64,000 nucleotides of DNA from Adenanthera pavonina (taxonomy: Eukaryota; Streptophyta; Magnoliopsida; Fabales; Fabaceae). The stretch's first letter is position 1; each line of letters begins with the position of its first letter. The notes under the pieces were generated by a model that was given only the letters and a program-made list of their open reading frames with translations, was not told the DNA's origin and ran no database searches. The position numbers and the translations under genes are program-made. Of this stretch, positions 48,253 to 59,900 are shown in pieces. The stretch spans positions 3,251,501 through 3,315,500 of the forward strand of contig JAIVEN010000020.1 in the NCBI GenBank assembly GCA_026686845.1. Reading direction: 5' to 3'.

Positions 48253-48264
48253 TATATTTATAGA
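48253..48264 (-). promoter_or_regulatory. TATA-box-like element of K2
   Basis: CTATAAATATAA on the minus strand, about 75-85 bp upstream of the K2 ATG. Farther up, GACATGTGTC (about 48298-48307) takes the place of the G-box seen at K1, with one changed base that destroys the CACGTG core. Confidence 0.6.
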
Positions 48265-48307
48265 GAATGTAAGAAAGGATAATATCAAGGAAGAAAAGAC
48301 ATGTGTC

Positions 48308-49101
48308 TCTGCATGAATGGGTTTATCTCTAAGATGTGGCATACATGTCAAAGTATTTTGAAAATAAAGATTGTGCCAAAGAATCTGTTAAACTATGCTT
48401 TTAAAGTTGAAGAAGGCTTCAATCATTTTAACTATGCTTTTATAGCTTCACCCATTCACTTCGTCAATTCCATACAGGCTCATTGTCAATTAATAATACA
48501 AGTGTTTCCTGTCTGGGTTCGACTGATAAATCAAAATTAATGAACTTCTTTTTTGGTAAAAAATATAAAATAATCCTTTAAAGACAAAGTTTATTGAACT
48601 TCAGCGTCAATTTTCATATTAGATTTATTACTCAAATGCCCCATGAAAAAGAAACAAAATAAGATGAATAAATGAATGATTTTTTTTTTAAGAGAGCGGT
48701 GCTTGGTAATATTTGATTTTTTTTTTTGTCCATATAGCAATAATGGATTCCATTAACTAGAAATACACATGAATTACAAGTGTTCATGCACAACAACGCA
48801 TACAAAGTAACAATGGTTCAGATTTTAGAGAATAAAAGAGTCAGGAAAATGAAAACAACACCAACGGTCAAGATTTTAAGAGTTGGATAAGTGCATTTGG
48901 AAGTAAGTGCAGGCTTGTCATAGCTCATTTTGTGGTTGATATAATTAGCTAGCTATCTGTTCATTGAAGATATTTACTAAAAAATTTTAAATTTGTTGTA
49001 TGATTTGATAAGGGAAAAAAATGGTTCCTCAAGCACTGACACCGCACCTCAAAAGGGTCTCCTTTGAGTCTCATTGATGTGCGGGTTTTTTTTGATGAAT
49101 G
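48308..49101. other. Kunitz-cluster flank, no gene recognised
   Basis: 48720-48960 repeats the blocks at 43150-43390 and 52650-52860, including the GAGTCAGGAAAATGAAAAC stretch at 48838-48858. The remainder shows no recognisable feature. Confidence 0.6.
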
Positions 49102-49408
49102 TTTCCCCGGTCTATATTATAGGATATGAGATTTATTTTTATGTTTATTAAAAAAGTTAAAAAATATCCTTAAATATATCTAAAGTTTTAAATTTATCTC
49201 TATTTATTAAGGGAATATTACAATGATTAAAGTATGCAATTTTTTATAAAATGTCAGATTTTTATGACTAATTACACTTATAGGAGAGAGAGAGAGAAAC
49301 AACCAATTAAATATAGTAAAGGTAAAATTATTCATTTGAGTTTCTACACTTTATATTGTAGATTAAGAAAAAAAGAGTCACACACCCTATATAATGGACA
49401 GAAGGGAG
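49102..49408. mobile_element. Stowaway-like MITE
   Basis: The right end CCCTATATAATGGACAGAAGGGAG before TA (49409-49410) pairs with the left end TTTCCCCGGTCTATATTATAGG. The interior is AT-rich with a GAGAGAGAG run. The left edge is accurate to a few bases only. Confidence 0.65.
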
Positions 49409-49410
49409 TA

Positions 49411-49786
49411 ATGCATAAAACTTTAATGAATTCTTTGAGTTGTTCCATTGGGACTTAATTTACCAAATTTATTTTTCTATAACGAATGGCAACAATATTT
49501 TTATTTTTATTTTTTTTTCAATGTTTTGCAATGTTCCACTTTTATTCACTTTTATCCCGAAAATTAAAAAAAAAAAAGATACATAAATAGGCCTTAAAAC
49601 AAAGAGGGTGGCGCATAGCACAATGGATTTCATTCATTATAAACAAACAAGTAAATTACTACATCATAAGGTGGTCCCTTTGTACACATGTCACGGGCAG
49701 TACAGTCATGATGATTTGTGTAAGTGAGGAGCGAGAAGAGATGAGTAATCAATGAAGTTTCACTTTTTTTTATTTTTTAAGCCTAG
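49411..49786. other. AT-rich spacer
   Basis: Nothing recognised apart from homopolymer runs and a TACATAAATAGGCC stretch (49580-49593) that also occurs near 7950. Confidence 0.5.
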
Positions 49787-49965
49787 GATATCCACCGCCG
49801 TAAGCAGTGACTAATCCCTTCACCGATTTGACCTCCTATGAAGGAATTATGCGGCTGACCATGGGATGCGCTCCATTCCCATGAGTCAAGAATCAAACTC
49901 CTGACCACATGATTAAGGAACGAGGTGAGGTAACCGCCACGCTACATCCTCGTGTTAGGTTTCAC
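49787..49965 (-). mobile_element. SINE-like retroposon
   Basis: On the minus strand a GTAGCGTGGCGGTTACC box A-like stretch is followed by GGAGTTTGATTCTTGACTC containing a box B-like GTTTGATTC, then a non-tRNA body and a T/A-rich tail. It is GC-richer than its surroundings and resembles a common plant repeat with these phrases. Target duplication not identified. Confidence 0.55.
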
Positions 49966-50497
49966 TTATTTTAAACGTGCACATTCCTCAGATTCATGCA
50001 CATCACAGACGATTGAGATTTTGACGACAAAAGAATTGGAAAAGCTAATCAATGTTTGAACGGTTCAGATTTTTAGTTGAATTAAAAAAAAAATCTCTCG
50101 GAGGCCTCATGCCGAAGGACAATACGTCAACCAACACTAGTGGTTGAATCGAGTAAAAAATAAAAAAGAACTTGATTCTTCTTAAACAATTCAGATGGTT
50201 TGCATCTTATTTCCAATTGGTCACAACAATACTTGAATCAAACTTGATAGTATTGGATTTCATATATATACACACACATAACATCAAACGATAAATTGAA
50301 TCACAGAAAGTTCCACGTAGGTTCCACACAATGTTTCTTACGGAAGGATTAAAAAAAGAACACATTAGTTCCTCTTTCTCTCTGACTTATTCTGAGTTTC
50401 TAGTTTTTGCGATTCTAATTCCTCCTCATTACAGAAGTTGGGGAGTTTGCCAACCTATGCCAAAATAACTCTTAAGGATAGTATTCTCGAGTACGAT
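49966..50497. other. Kunitz-cluster flank
   Basis: Text such as TTTCACTTATTTTAAACGTGCACATTCCTCA (start at about 49960) recurs near 17345 and marks duplicated backbone. No gene. Confidence 0.5.
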
Positions 50498-50992
50498 TCA
50501 AATCATTATTTTTCTAACAATTTTATCTATCACATATAACACGAAATACTTCTCAACCCGGAAATAGCCACTCTTCAAAATGGAATTTGGATGGTCTCTA
50601 GGACGACCATTAACAAGCCTCCCAGGAGATGATGAATCAGATTCATCAAAAGCAGCTATCCAATCTGCATAGTGTGGCTTATACAAGAACTCGATTTCCA
50701 GGAAAGTAGAATTTTCATATATTTTGCCTGTGCTTGATTCGGGAATACGAAGTTTCACTGGATCACCCTTGCAGTCCCAGATTAAACCGCCACTTACGAC
50801 GACGGAATATGAACATGAGGAAGCGCCAGTCTTTTGTGCGTTAACTACACCAACTCCAGCTCCCATGTAGCTGACAGTATATGGTATTTTTGACCTGCGA
50901 CAAGAGGATCTCCGCCAACGTCAACCACATGTTCAGCAGCTGAGGTGAAGGAAAACCAAAGGATTGAGGAAGGAGATGGTGGAATGACTTAC
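50498..50992 (-). pseudogene. Kunitz inhibitor pseudogene K3
   Basis: The antisense of 50880-50950 still encodes the family start of the mature protein (VVDVGGDPLVAGQKYHI). Near 50870 the frame shifts, and the rest reads in another frame: SSCSYSVVV, PVKLRIPESSTGKIYENSTF, GRPRDHPNSILKSGYFRVEKY. This is closest to K1 (IYENSTFVEIEF). The C-terminal part with the second disulfide (VFCPK...C) is absent: after RVEKY the frame ends in unrelated residues. No signal-peptide ATG is found near 50990. It is a dead copy with frameshift and truncation at both ends. Confidence 0.88.
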
Positions 50993-52979
50993 TTTTTTAA
51001 GGTTAACGTAAATGATAAAGACTGTTACTTTTTAAGCCTGTTGGAAGAAGTTTTTCCTTTATCCTCAGTACGTACCGAGAGAACTTAATTGTTACTGATG
51101 ACAGAAGTTGCTCTGTCTAATTAAAAAATAGTGTTGGGAGTTACTATTTTAATTTTTTTTAAATAAGGTTCTAATCTTTCAAATTAATCTCATCTGAAAG
51201 ACAAGCTTATCACGGAATGAGATGTATGCTATGAGTAAGAAGAAATCAAACTGATTCAATAAGTACTCGATAAAAGTTTGGTACCTAAAGAAAAAAAGTA
51301 TTTGGTATCAAAAGAATTTAGTTAATAATAAATATTATTTTTTGTTACTACAAAAACAATTTTTTATTTATGAAATCATTCTTTATCATTTACTATTTTA
51401 TATTATTAAATTTCGTATGAGAACCTGCAGTTGCTTTTTGGAAAGTTTCAACTTTCACGTGGCTCCATGATCTCTCGTATCTTCTTACGTACCATTGACA
51501 ACTAAGTTTCACCATAATGTGGCCAAAACAAAGAAAATCACGGCAATCATTTAATTTATACTATGACTTTGAGGGATATTTTGATATCACGTGATCCATG
51601 AATCATTAATATCTCGATATAAACTATAAAAGCTAAATAAAATAACACGATATATAAATTATAATATCTTCATCTAGCTCTTTACTAGCCTTTTCTTATG
51701 TTTTGGACTACATACAAATTTAATTTAATTTAATATTTTTATTGTTCCTTCAAATATTACAGTATAATTTTAATATTAAAAAAATAAGTTCATTTTTTTA
51801 AAAAAAATCATATTATCATATCTCCCGACCATTTTACAAGAAAATATATCTAGTCGTACTATTGTAGATTATGTAAGAAAGAATAATAGCTAGGATGAGA
51901 AGACACGTGTCACGGCATGCATGACTTTATCTCAACTATTAAAAGTATTTTCAAAATAAAGATGCGAAAGAATATTTCAGAAACTCTTATGTTAACATGC
52001 CATAAGGAAAAAATATATATCTAGCTAGTATTATATGTTGGGAATCAAGTGTGACTTTGATATAGAGAGGAAAACTCTCACATCGGATAAAATTGAGTTA
52101 TATGATACATGTGGAGAAATGCCACGGACCCCGTAGACTCCTTAAAATTTTGGGTTAAGATGTGGTTTATTCACATTTATAATTCCTCCCAAAAGTTTTA
52201 TGAATCTGGAAGACCCAGCTGGATATCTTCTATAGTTAATCCTTTTGCATAAATAAAAAATTATTCTACAGTACAGATGGATTATTTTTTGATTTAGTTT
52301 GCTTATTTTAGGTTTTTTAGGCTTAAATCCAAATCAAACTAAATAGACCTAAATAGTTTCTAATATTAATCTAATCAAACTGAAAAAAATTGAAAAAATC
52401 GAACCAAATTGAATTCGGTTTTGTACTCTCTTAACTAAGATCTTAAATCTTACAAATTTTTAAACTACATTTTTACTTTAAAAATTTAAGGAAACACTAA
52501 AATGATTGATAAAATTAAAAAGCTAGTAGACTAATTATATTAACCAGTTAAGGGTTAGCATTGAGAGTTAACAACAAAAGTCAAGTTATTATTAGATTGA
52601 TAACTCAAATGTCCCATGATAAAATAAAAAAAATAAACATACATAATTGAATATTTTGTTTTTTTTATTCAAGAGTGTGGTCCTTGATCATGGATTTCTT
52701 TAATTAGAAATAAACACATGAACTACATGTGTCCATGCACAACACCGCACACAACAGAGGGTTGAGATTTTAGAGGACATGATAGTCCGGAAAATGAAAA
52801 CAGCACCAAGAGTTGATATTTTAAGAATTGGATAAGTGAAGTGGCTGAGGATTTAATTAATTTGAAATCCATATATGAGGAAAATCTAATTAGGAGAGGT
52901 CTTTATTCACGCAAAATTTTAAATATTTTTATAAAGAAATATAAAATAATCCTTTAAAACAAAATCTTAATATATATAT
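50993..52979. other. Kunitz-cluster flank with orphan promoter and pre-insertion site
   Basis: 51568-51640 matches 14157-14235 and 10017-10078. 51660-52020 matches 36000-36340, including the G-box GACACGTGTCA (CACGTG at 51904-51909). 52140-52230 is the empty counterpart of the composite retroelement site. 52765-52850 is the fourth copy of the GAAAATGAAAAC block. No intact gene is seen. Confidence 0.65.
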
Positions 52980-54646
52980 TGTACGCCCTACCAACTCTTA
53001 ACCTTGAAACCTTGACCAAACACTTTAAATATCTTCAAAAACAATTAAACCACTCGAAAACTTATCTTCCAGAGCACCAAAACCATGGAAAACGCTATAA
53101 AAGCACTAGACTGAATTAGGGCCGCAGCCAGCTACAGTGACATCACGGCTCCGATCTTTCACAGATCCTCTAAGGCCTACTGACTTGCTGGCACCGTGGC
53201 CTAGATTTCTGGCATCGCGGCTCCAGCATCAGAACTTGTATAAATAAATTGTAGATTTGCCAGGCCAACTTCTGACGCACATAACTTCATGCTTCGATCT
53301 CCGATTGACCTGATTCCAATTCTTACAGGTCACTCTCGTCATTATCTAACCATGGACACCAATTTTACTCGAATCTAACTCTATTTGGAGATTCTAGACG
53401 CCCAACATCATTTTGACCATTTTTTGACTAAAATTCACAACCTATTACCTCCAATTGCCACCAAAGGCAAATGGATACCCAGAGACCCTTCACATAGGTC
53501 ATATTTGTCTAAACCAACATGTCTAAGGACGATTTATGTAACACCCTACTTCCAGACTCCCGACTTGACTAAAGAACTTCAAAAACTAACCAAACACAAC
53601 CCAGGCATCTAAAAACAACTTCCCCAAACTTCAAAGCGGTAGAAAAACACCAGAAAGGCACCTGAACAGGAAGAGGCCACGGCCTACTACAGTGGTGCAA
53701 CGGCTCCAATCCTTCATAGATTCACTAATGCACACTGACTTACTGGAGCCGTGGCCTATATTTCTGGCACTGCGGCCCCAGCATCAGAACTTATATCAGC
53801 AAATTGCTTATTTGTCGGGCCAACTTCTAACACACATAACTTCATATTTCGATCTTCGATTGACCTGATTCCAACTCTTACAGGTCACTCTTGTTGTTCT
53901 CTAACCATGGACACCAATTTCGCTCGAATCTAATTTCATTTGGAGATTTTGGACATCTAACACCATTTTGACCACTTTTTGACCAAAACTCACGACCTAT
54001 CATCTCCAATTGCCACCAAAGGCAAATAGACACCTAGAGACCCTTCACACAAGTTGTATTTGGCTAAACCAACATGTTTAAGGAGGATTTATGTCACACC
54101 CTACCTCCTTACACCTCAATCTTTGACCAAAAACTTCAAAAATCAACCAAACACAACCCAAACAACTCAAAATAACATCTCAAACCTTCAGAGCAGCGAA
54201 AAAACAACATAAAAGCACCAAAAAGTGGGCTGGGGCCGTAGCCACTATAGTACCGCCATGGCTCTAGACCTCCCCTGTTTTTCCTTACTTTGGCCTCCAC
54301 TGATGTTGCGGTCTGGAACCTGGCGCCATAGCGCCACCCTCTAATTTTCATATCAGCAAAACTCAACATCCCAGGTGAACTTTTGACACGTATAACTTCC
54401 CGCTCTAACCTTCGATTTACTTGATTCTAACTCCTACAAGTCAATCTAGTTCCAAACTATCTGTAGACACTAACTTCAACTTAATCCAACTCCGAATGGA
54501 GATTCTAGACTCCTGACACCGTTTTAGCCACTTACTAACCAAAACTCACCAATAATCACCCCCAATTGCCACCAAAGACAACTGGTCACTCAGAGACCAT
54601 TTATGCAAGTGCAAAACCCCCCAAACCAACTTGTCCAAAGAGGTTT
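52980..54646 (-). repeat. Three ~555-bp direct repeats of the LTR terminus
   Basis: Units begin at 52980 (TGTACGCCC), 53537 (TGTAACACCC) and 54092 (TGTCACACCC). The first two end in an AAGGA(C/G)GATTTA junction; the third continues into the rest of the LTR. The second junction at 54087-54091 repeats the ATTTA of the insertion site. Confidence 0.85.
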
Positions 54647-55180
54647 TACCCCAAAGGAACCACTCCTCTAAGATTTGACCCCTTGGAACCCTTACTTGAC
54701 AAACGGGTTATAGACCCCAAAACACACCAATCATGCCTAAATCCAACTTTCATCATACATAACACATACACACAACATACATAGCCATACATCCATCGAT
54801 ACAGGCCTTACAATGTCACACATCGTTACAAACCATTCTATCCTACTTGGCACAACATACATTGTCCAAAATATACATAAACTACATAGACCTAGTACTC
54901 CCATATCCGCTGCTACTCCTTCGGCTTCTCCAGACTAGTGCCAGAACTGTCACCTGAAAGGTTAGTTCATGGGAAAGGGATGTGAGACAATGTCTCAGTA
55001 ACCGGGAACATTCATACACACACATATAAATATATCTCATATAATTTATGAATACAATATGAAATGAATGAAATACATGTCGCCCTCGCAGGAACCCCCA
55101 TCCTTATCCTCCCTAACAAATATATATATAATCCATCCTTATCCTCTCTAACATATATATTTTCATCCTTATTCTCCCTA

Positions 55181-55214
<34 letters not shown>

Positions 55215-56367
55215 CTCATCATCATACATCATGTCGTCATCACATCATCACCACCCTATCCGCCATATATCACTATCTCACAATATCATATGGTGATACT
55301 CATGTATCATCATATCATCATCATCATCATCATAATATCATGTATGCATCATGTCATATCATATCAATGTCATCATCGCATATCTCATCATCATAATCAT
55401 AATCATCATCTAACTAAGTGCATACCGCAATAAATAAAAATAGTACACACAAATATATCAATATCATGGTATGAAAGAAACATGTGTATATGTACACAAC
55501 CATACATACTATCCTACAATATCGACAATACAATATAAACAAATACCCAGTTGCCTCAGGTTGTTAATACCACACACGTGAGTTCCACAAACTTATTGAA
55601 TTATCCAATATGCGTGAACCCTTCTCGGTTAACCAAATAACCTTCATAATAACACAATTTTTCCATTAACACATAATACCATTAAACCAAACATTACAAT
55701 TCAACCACTTTATACATAACCCAAGGTTCCAACACCCCTTTCATAGATCATTAAGCTCCTAAAAATCATTCAAACATCACTCAATTCTATATAACTCAAA
55801 TTCCTCATACTCTTAACCAAGAACAACCTAGGGTTAAATTCTAAACACATATAATCCCTTCAAAACTCGCACCCAAACAACAAGAACACCACAACACACT
55901 TCCTTAACCCCAATTCATCCATTTCAACTGGTGGATTTCATCCCAAACCAGAAATCCAATCTCAAAACCGAAAAACCCCAAATTTCAACAGAAGAAAATA
56001 GAGAGGGAGGAGTAGAGAACACTTACCAACTTGAATCCAAGCTTCCAGAGGATGAAAACAACTCCCAATGGCCAAATCGAACAAGCCCTAGCTGAGCTCC
56101 CTTGGTTCTCCTCTGTTTCTTTCTTTCCGATCGTCTAAAATAATCCGAATTTAAACAAAAATCCCAAATCTTACCATGGCCTCAACACATCTCACCGTAA
56201 CTCCACCAGTTTTAGCTAAAACAACACCACTAGAATGGTTCTCGCCGCGGCAGCCCTGCTCCTCGCCGTAATATTTAGCTCTTCTAGACTCCACTTAAGC
56301 CTTCCCCTATCCTGTTTTCTTCGGTCCTGAACACAATGGCAAGAAAGATATTATGAGAGGTGTTACA
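53537..56367 (-). repeat. Nested solo LTR-A (subgroup 2), TSD ATTTA
   Basis: It starts TGTAACACCC at 53537 and ends GAGGTGTTACA at 56367. Perfect duplications ATTTA flank it (53532-53536 and 56368-56372). It contains one 555-bp extra copy of its own first segment (see triplication). No internal domain. Confidence 0.85.
55178..55203. repeat. (AC)n microsatellite
   Basis: A run of about 12 AC units in the nested LTR, followed by ATAT repeats. ORFs with His/Thr or Val/Cys runs here are repeat products. Confidence 0.95.
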
Positions 56368-58186
56368 ATTTACCTTGAAGAAACCTTTCCTTCTAGAGTT
56401 GACCCCCTTGAACCCTAAAACCATATACTGGGCTATGTGCCCAAACTCACATACATGCCCCAAAACCACCTTTGGGCTCGCATCCAACCATTCTAGCATA
56501 CAAATACCTGCTCATACATTAAAGATCCATATCAAGGCCCATTATCAACAACACACATCATTACACCACATACATCTTTATACTCCCAGGACACTCATCT
56601 AGGCAATCAAACTATATCAACCTACTTGGCACAGAATTATATAACTAAATTATAACCACTAATTATACTTTGAATTCCTAAAGATGGAACGACTGCTAAC
56701 TCCTTGATCTTCTCCGAACTAACACCAGAGCCTTCACCTGAAAGGTTAGTCATGGAGGGGAGAAGTGTGAGATAATGTCTCAATGATCGGGAAAAACCAC
56801 ACACATATATATAATATCATTAATACCACACACATATGCAAATAGTACAGTGTAATGCTAATGTCATAAGATGCATGCCTTAATGCATGTCTCCCTCAAC
56901 ACGCCAAGAACCACGAGCTAACGTCATCATATGACGTTTCAATAGGTAATTCCCTTCCAACAGTCAGTGAAGACTGATTCCGGGACATCACCAAACTCAC
57001 CTCACACTAGTGTACCCAGCAAAAAGTCACACTAATGATTGGACTATGGCCCTTCTTTCCCTGGATCACTACGAATTGGTGGTAATTTAGGGAAGGTACA
57101 GTCCATTGTCGCCTGGCTCTCCTATGGCCATAGGGAGGATTTAGCGAGAAAGATCTCATCCTATCACCAAAAAATATTGTCATCATATCATATCATAGTC
57201 CACTGCTACTTGGCTCTCCCAATGAGAGGATTTAGTGGTAGGGATCTTTTATCACATCATCATATCTCATCTCATCACCACCTCCAATCAATTGTATCTG
57301 ACTATGCTCATAGGTGGTGATGCATGCCATGCTAACATGCCTTGAACCACACATATACGTATATCTTCATCACAATCATTATCATGGTCATGCTAGCATG
57401 CAATGGTATGACAATGCCACAGTCACGTATGCACATTTACAAAATCATGCTTATCATCGTCATAAATTTACATCATGTCACATTAACATATGTACATCAT
57501 CATCATATACTATATCGTCTAGCCGTGTGCATAAAATGATATATAGGAAAAGCCATACACATACACATAAAAATATCGTGGCATGAACGAAGACATGCAT
57601 ATATATATCAACAAATAACACAAAAACAAACACCCGGTTACCTCAAGTTGTCAGTATCACACACACAAGGGCTTAGGCAAGCCTCTAAAGCATCCCCAAT
57701 CATGAACTATATACCTCCGATTAGCCAATCTACCATTACAACAATATAATACCTTTAATTAACATAACTCCCATAACACTACAATCCACAATCTAGACAT
57801 TCAAGCTTAATCTGCAATTCTAACTACATACACACATACCAATAAACCTTAAACAACCATTCAAACACACACCAACACTTACCAATTTAGATCTCCACCT
57901 CTCTTCCCAAATTTCATCCTAGGGTTTAACTCAAACCCATCATAATCTAACTAAAACTCATACCCAAAGCTTCCTAACACCACAAAATAGTCTTACAACA
58001 CAAAATCAAGCATTTTAATCGATGAAAATTACTCAAACAAGAAACCCTAAGCTTCAACTCAACTTTCCCACCAAAAATAGAGAAGAAAAGAGAAGAGAGA
58101 AGGCTAGGGATTATTTACCAACAAAGATCCAAGCTCTTGTACACTGGAAAACACCCCCATTTGTCGGAAAGAGTTCATCACATCTT

Positions 58187-59836
58187 TGTTGAATCAAGTG
58201 TTTTGATGATTTCAATCTAACTTTCTAGAGCTTGGAGAGAAGATATCAAAGGTGCACAAATAATCTTAAGTGGAGAAATTCAAGAAAAACCAGCATAAGA
58301 ATAGATGTAGAATATATAGTCATATTTAAATTGAGTAAAAGACTTTGAATTGGCAAAAACATATTTTAAAACTATAATTCTATGTTAATTCATGGAATAT
58401 TTGAAAAACACCCACTAACAGACGAAGTTTGAAATGTTTATACTGATATGCTATTTTGAAAATTCAAACTTTGGCTTTGGACATTCAACTTTCGTATTGA
58501 AAATGAACAAGTCTGAAAAGAGCCTTCTCTGACAGACGAACTTTGACTGTAAAAACTCAAATTTTGAATCTTGTTTGGAAAAAGACTTCTCTAATAGACG
58601 AACTTTGGCTTTTGAAAATTTAAATTTTAGATAAAATACAACTTATGAAAAATGAAAAATTAGACTAAGGATATGTCAAAGTTCTTCTGAAACCTGAGTT
58701 TGGAAAGAGCATCAAAATGACTCACTGGCAAATGAACTTTGAACATGAAAATTCAAATTTCAGAAACAAAGATTATGAGTCTGTTATGATGATATGTTGA
58801 CATACAAATGATAATATTCAGAAATTCTAACTTTGAAGTAAGTCTGAAAAGAGGCCTCTCTGACAAACGAACTTTGTAGTTTGAAAATTCGAATTTCAAA
58901 TAAATGAACTATTGTGCCTTAATTGAACTGCCTACTGACAGACGAATTTCGGGTATCAAAATTCGAATTTCGAAGGCATTATAGCAAAATGAAATAACTG
59001 TTCATACTTTCCAGAGGAACCTAAACTTGAAAATTCGTATGTTCCAATATAGAAACATTTTTCAAAGATCAAAATTTGAACTTTGCTTTATGACGGACGA
59101 ACTTCGAATGTTCAACGTTAAAGTCTTTAGCTTTCGGTTTCTGCAAAATTCGTCTGTTGACTAACCAAAATTCAAACTTTGAGTGTTAAAAGCATTAAAT
59201 GCAGTTGGTGAACGGATAGTTTTTCAGAGTAACCATTGGGTAACTTCTCCAATGGATAGAATTTGTCTCTAACGTATAGTTAAGACCTAAATCTATAAAT
59301 ATAACATCATTTGAAGTTGTGAAAGATGATTTTTAACTTTGTATATACTGAAACTCTGCCAAATCATCAACTCAAAATCTCTTACTCTCACATACTTCAT
59401 TCTTTGTACCCTAACCTTCATATACACTCTGATTAAGAGAGTTTTTTCATTGTAAATAATCTTATCTTTATCTGGAAGAAAGATTTTCTTGTGAGGGGAT
59501 ATGACAAGGGATTGGGGAAGCACTTAGCTATAGTGCAAAGAGAGAAAGTGTGAGCTCTAAAAACAGAGTATCATAGCTGTACTGTGGCATTTGCAAGAAG
59601 CCTACTGAATTCTTGCAAGATAGTGGAAAATCTCAAGTGGTGGCTTAAGGACTGGACGTAGGTCAAGATTGAGAGACCGAACCAGGATAAACATCTATGT
59701 TTTTCCTTATCTATTACTACTTTTACTTGTTATTCACTTATACTCTGTTTTATTGTTATTTTTGCTTTCTTCACTTTATTGACATTTTGCAGAAAATTTT
59801 AATCTTCCCAATTCACCCCCTCTTGGGAAGCCAGCA
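58187..59836 (+). repeat. 5' LTR of a Ty1/copia element, 1650 bp
   Basis: It starts TGTTGAATCAAG and ends GGGAAGCCAGCA, followed 11 bp later by the PBS. A TATA box TATAAATA lies at 59293-59300. U3 (58400-59160) contains at least seven degenerate copies of a GACAGACGAACTTTG motif. The 3' LTR would lie outside the window, so length is judged from the PBS position. Confidence 0.8.
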
Positions 59837-59847
59837 TATCTAAAAAG

Positions 59848-59862
59848 TGGTATTAGAACTCG
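59848..59862 (+). other. Primer binding site of the copia element
   Basis: TGGTATTAGAACTCG resembles the initiator tRNA-Met PBS TGGTATCAGAGC with small changes and stands just after the LTR. Confidence 0.7.
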
Positions 59863-59900
59863 GATTCCCAAACAAAGGATTTAACAGTCCAGGAAGAATA

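Larger units (their letters stand above)
52980..58186 (-). repeat. Outer LTR-A (subgroup 2), split by a nested LTR and cut by copia
   Basis: It starts TGTACGCCCTACC at 52980, continues to 53536, resumes at 56368, and runs to 58186, where a copia LTR begins, so its right end is not reached. Homology to other LTR-A copies includes the CTTCTCC..ACTAGT..TCACCTGAAA block (for example 56714-56744) and ATC-rich tracts. Confidence 0.75.

Noticed and set aside
53385..53612. 75-residue ORF in the triplicated LTR region
   Set aside because: It crosses the LTR insertion junction at 53536/53537 and so cannot be an ancestral gene.
55064..55396. Thr/His-rich 110-residue ORF
   Set aside because: A product of AC, AT and ATC microsatellites in a solo LTR.
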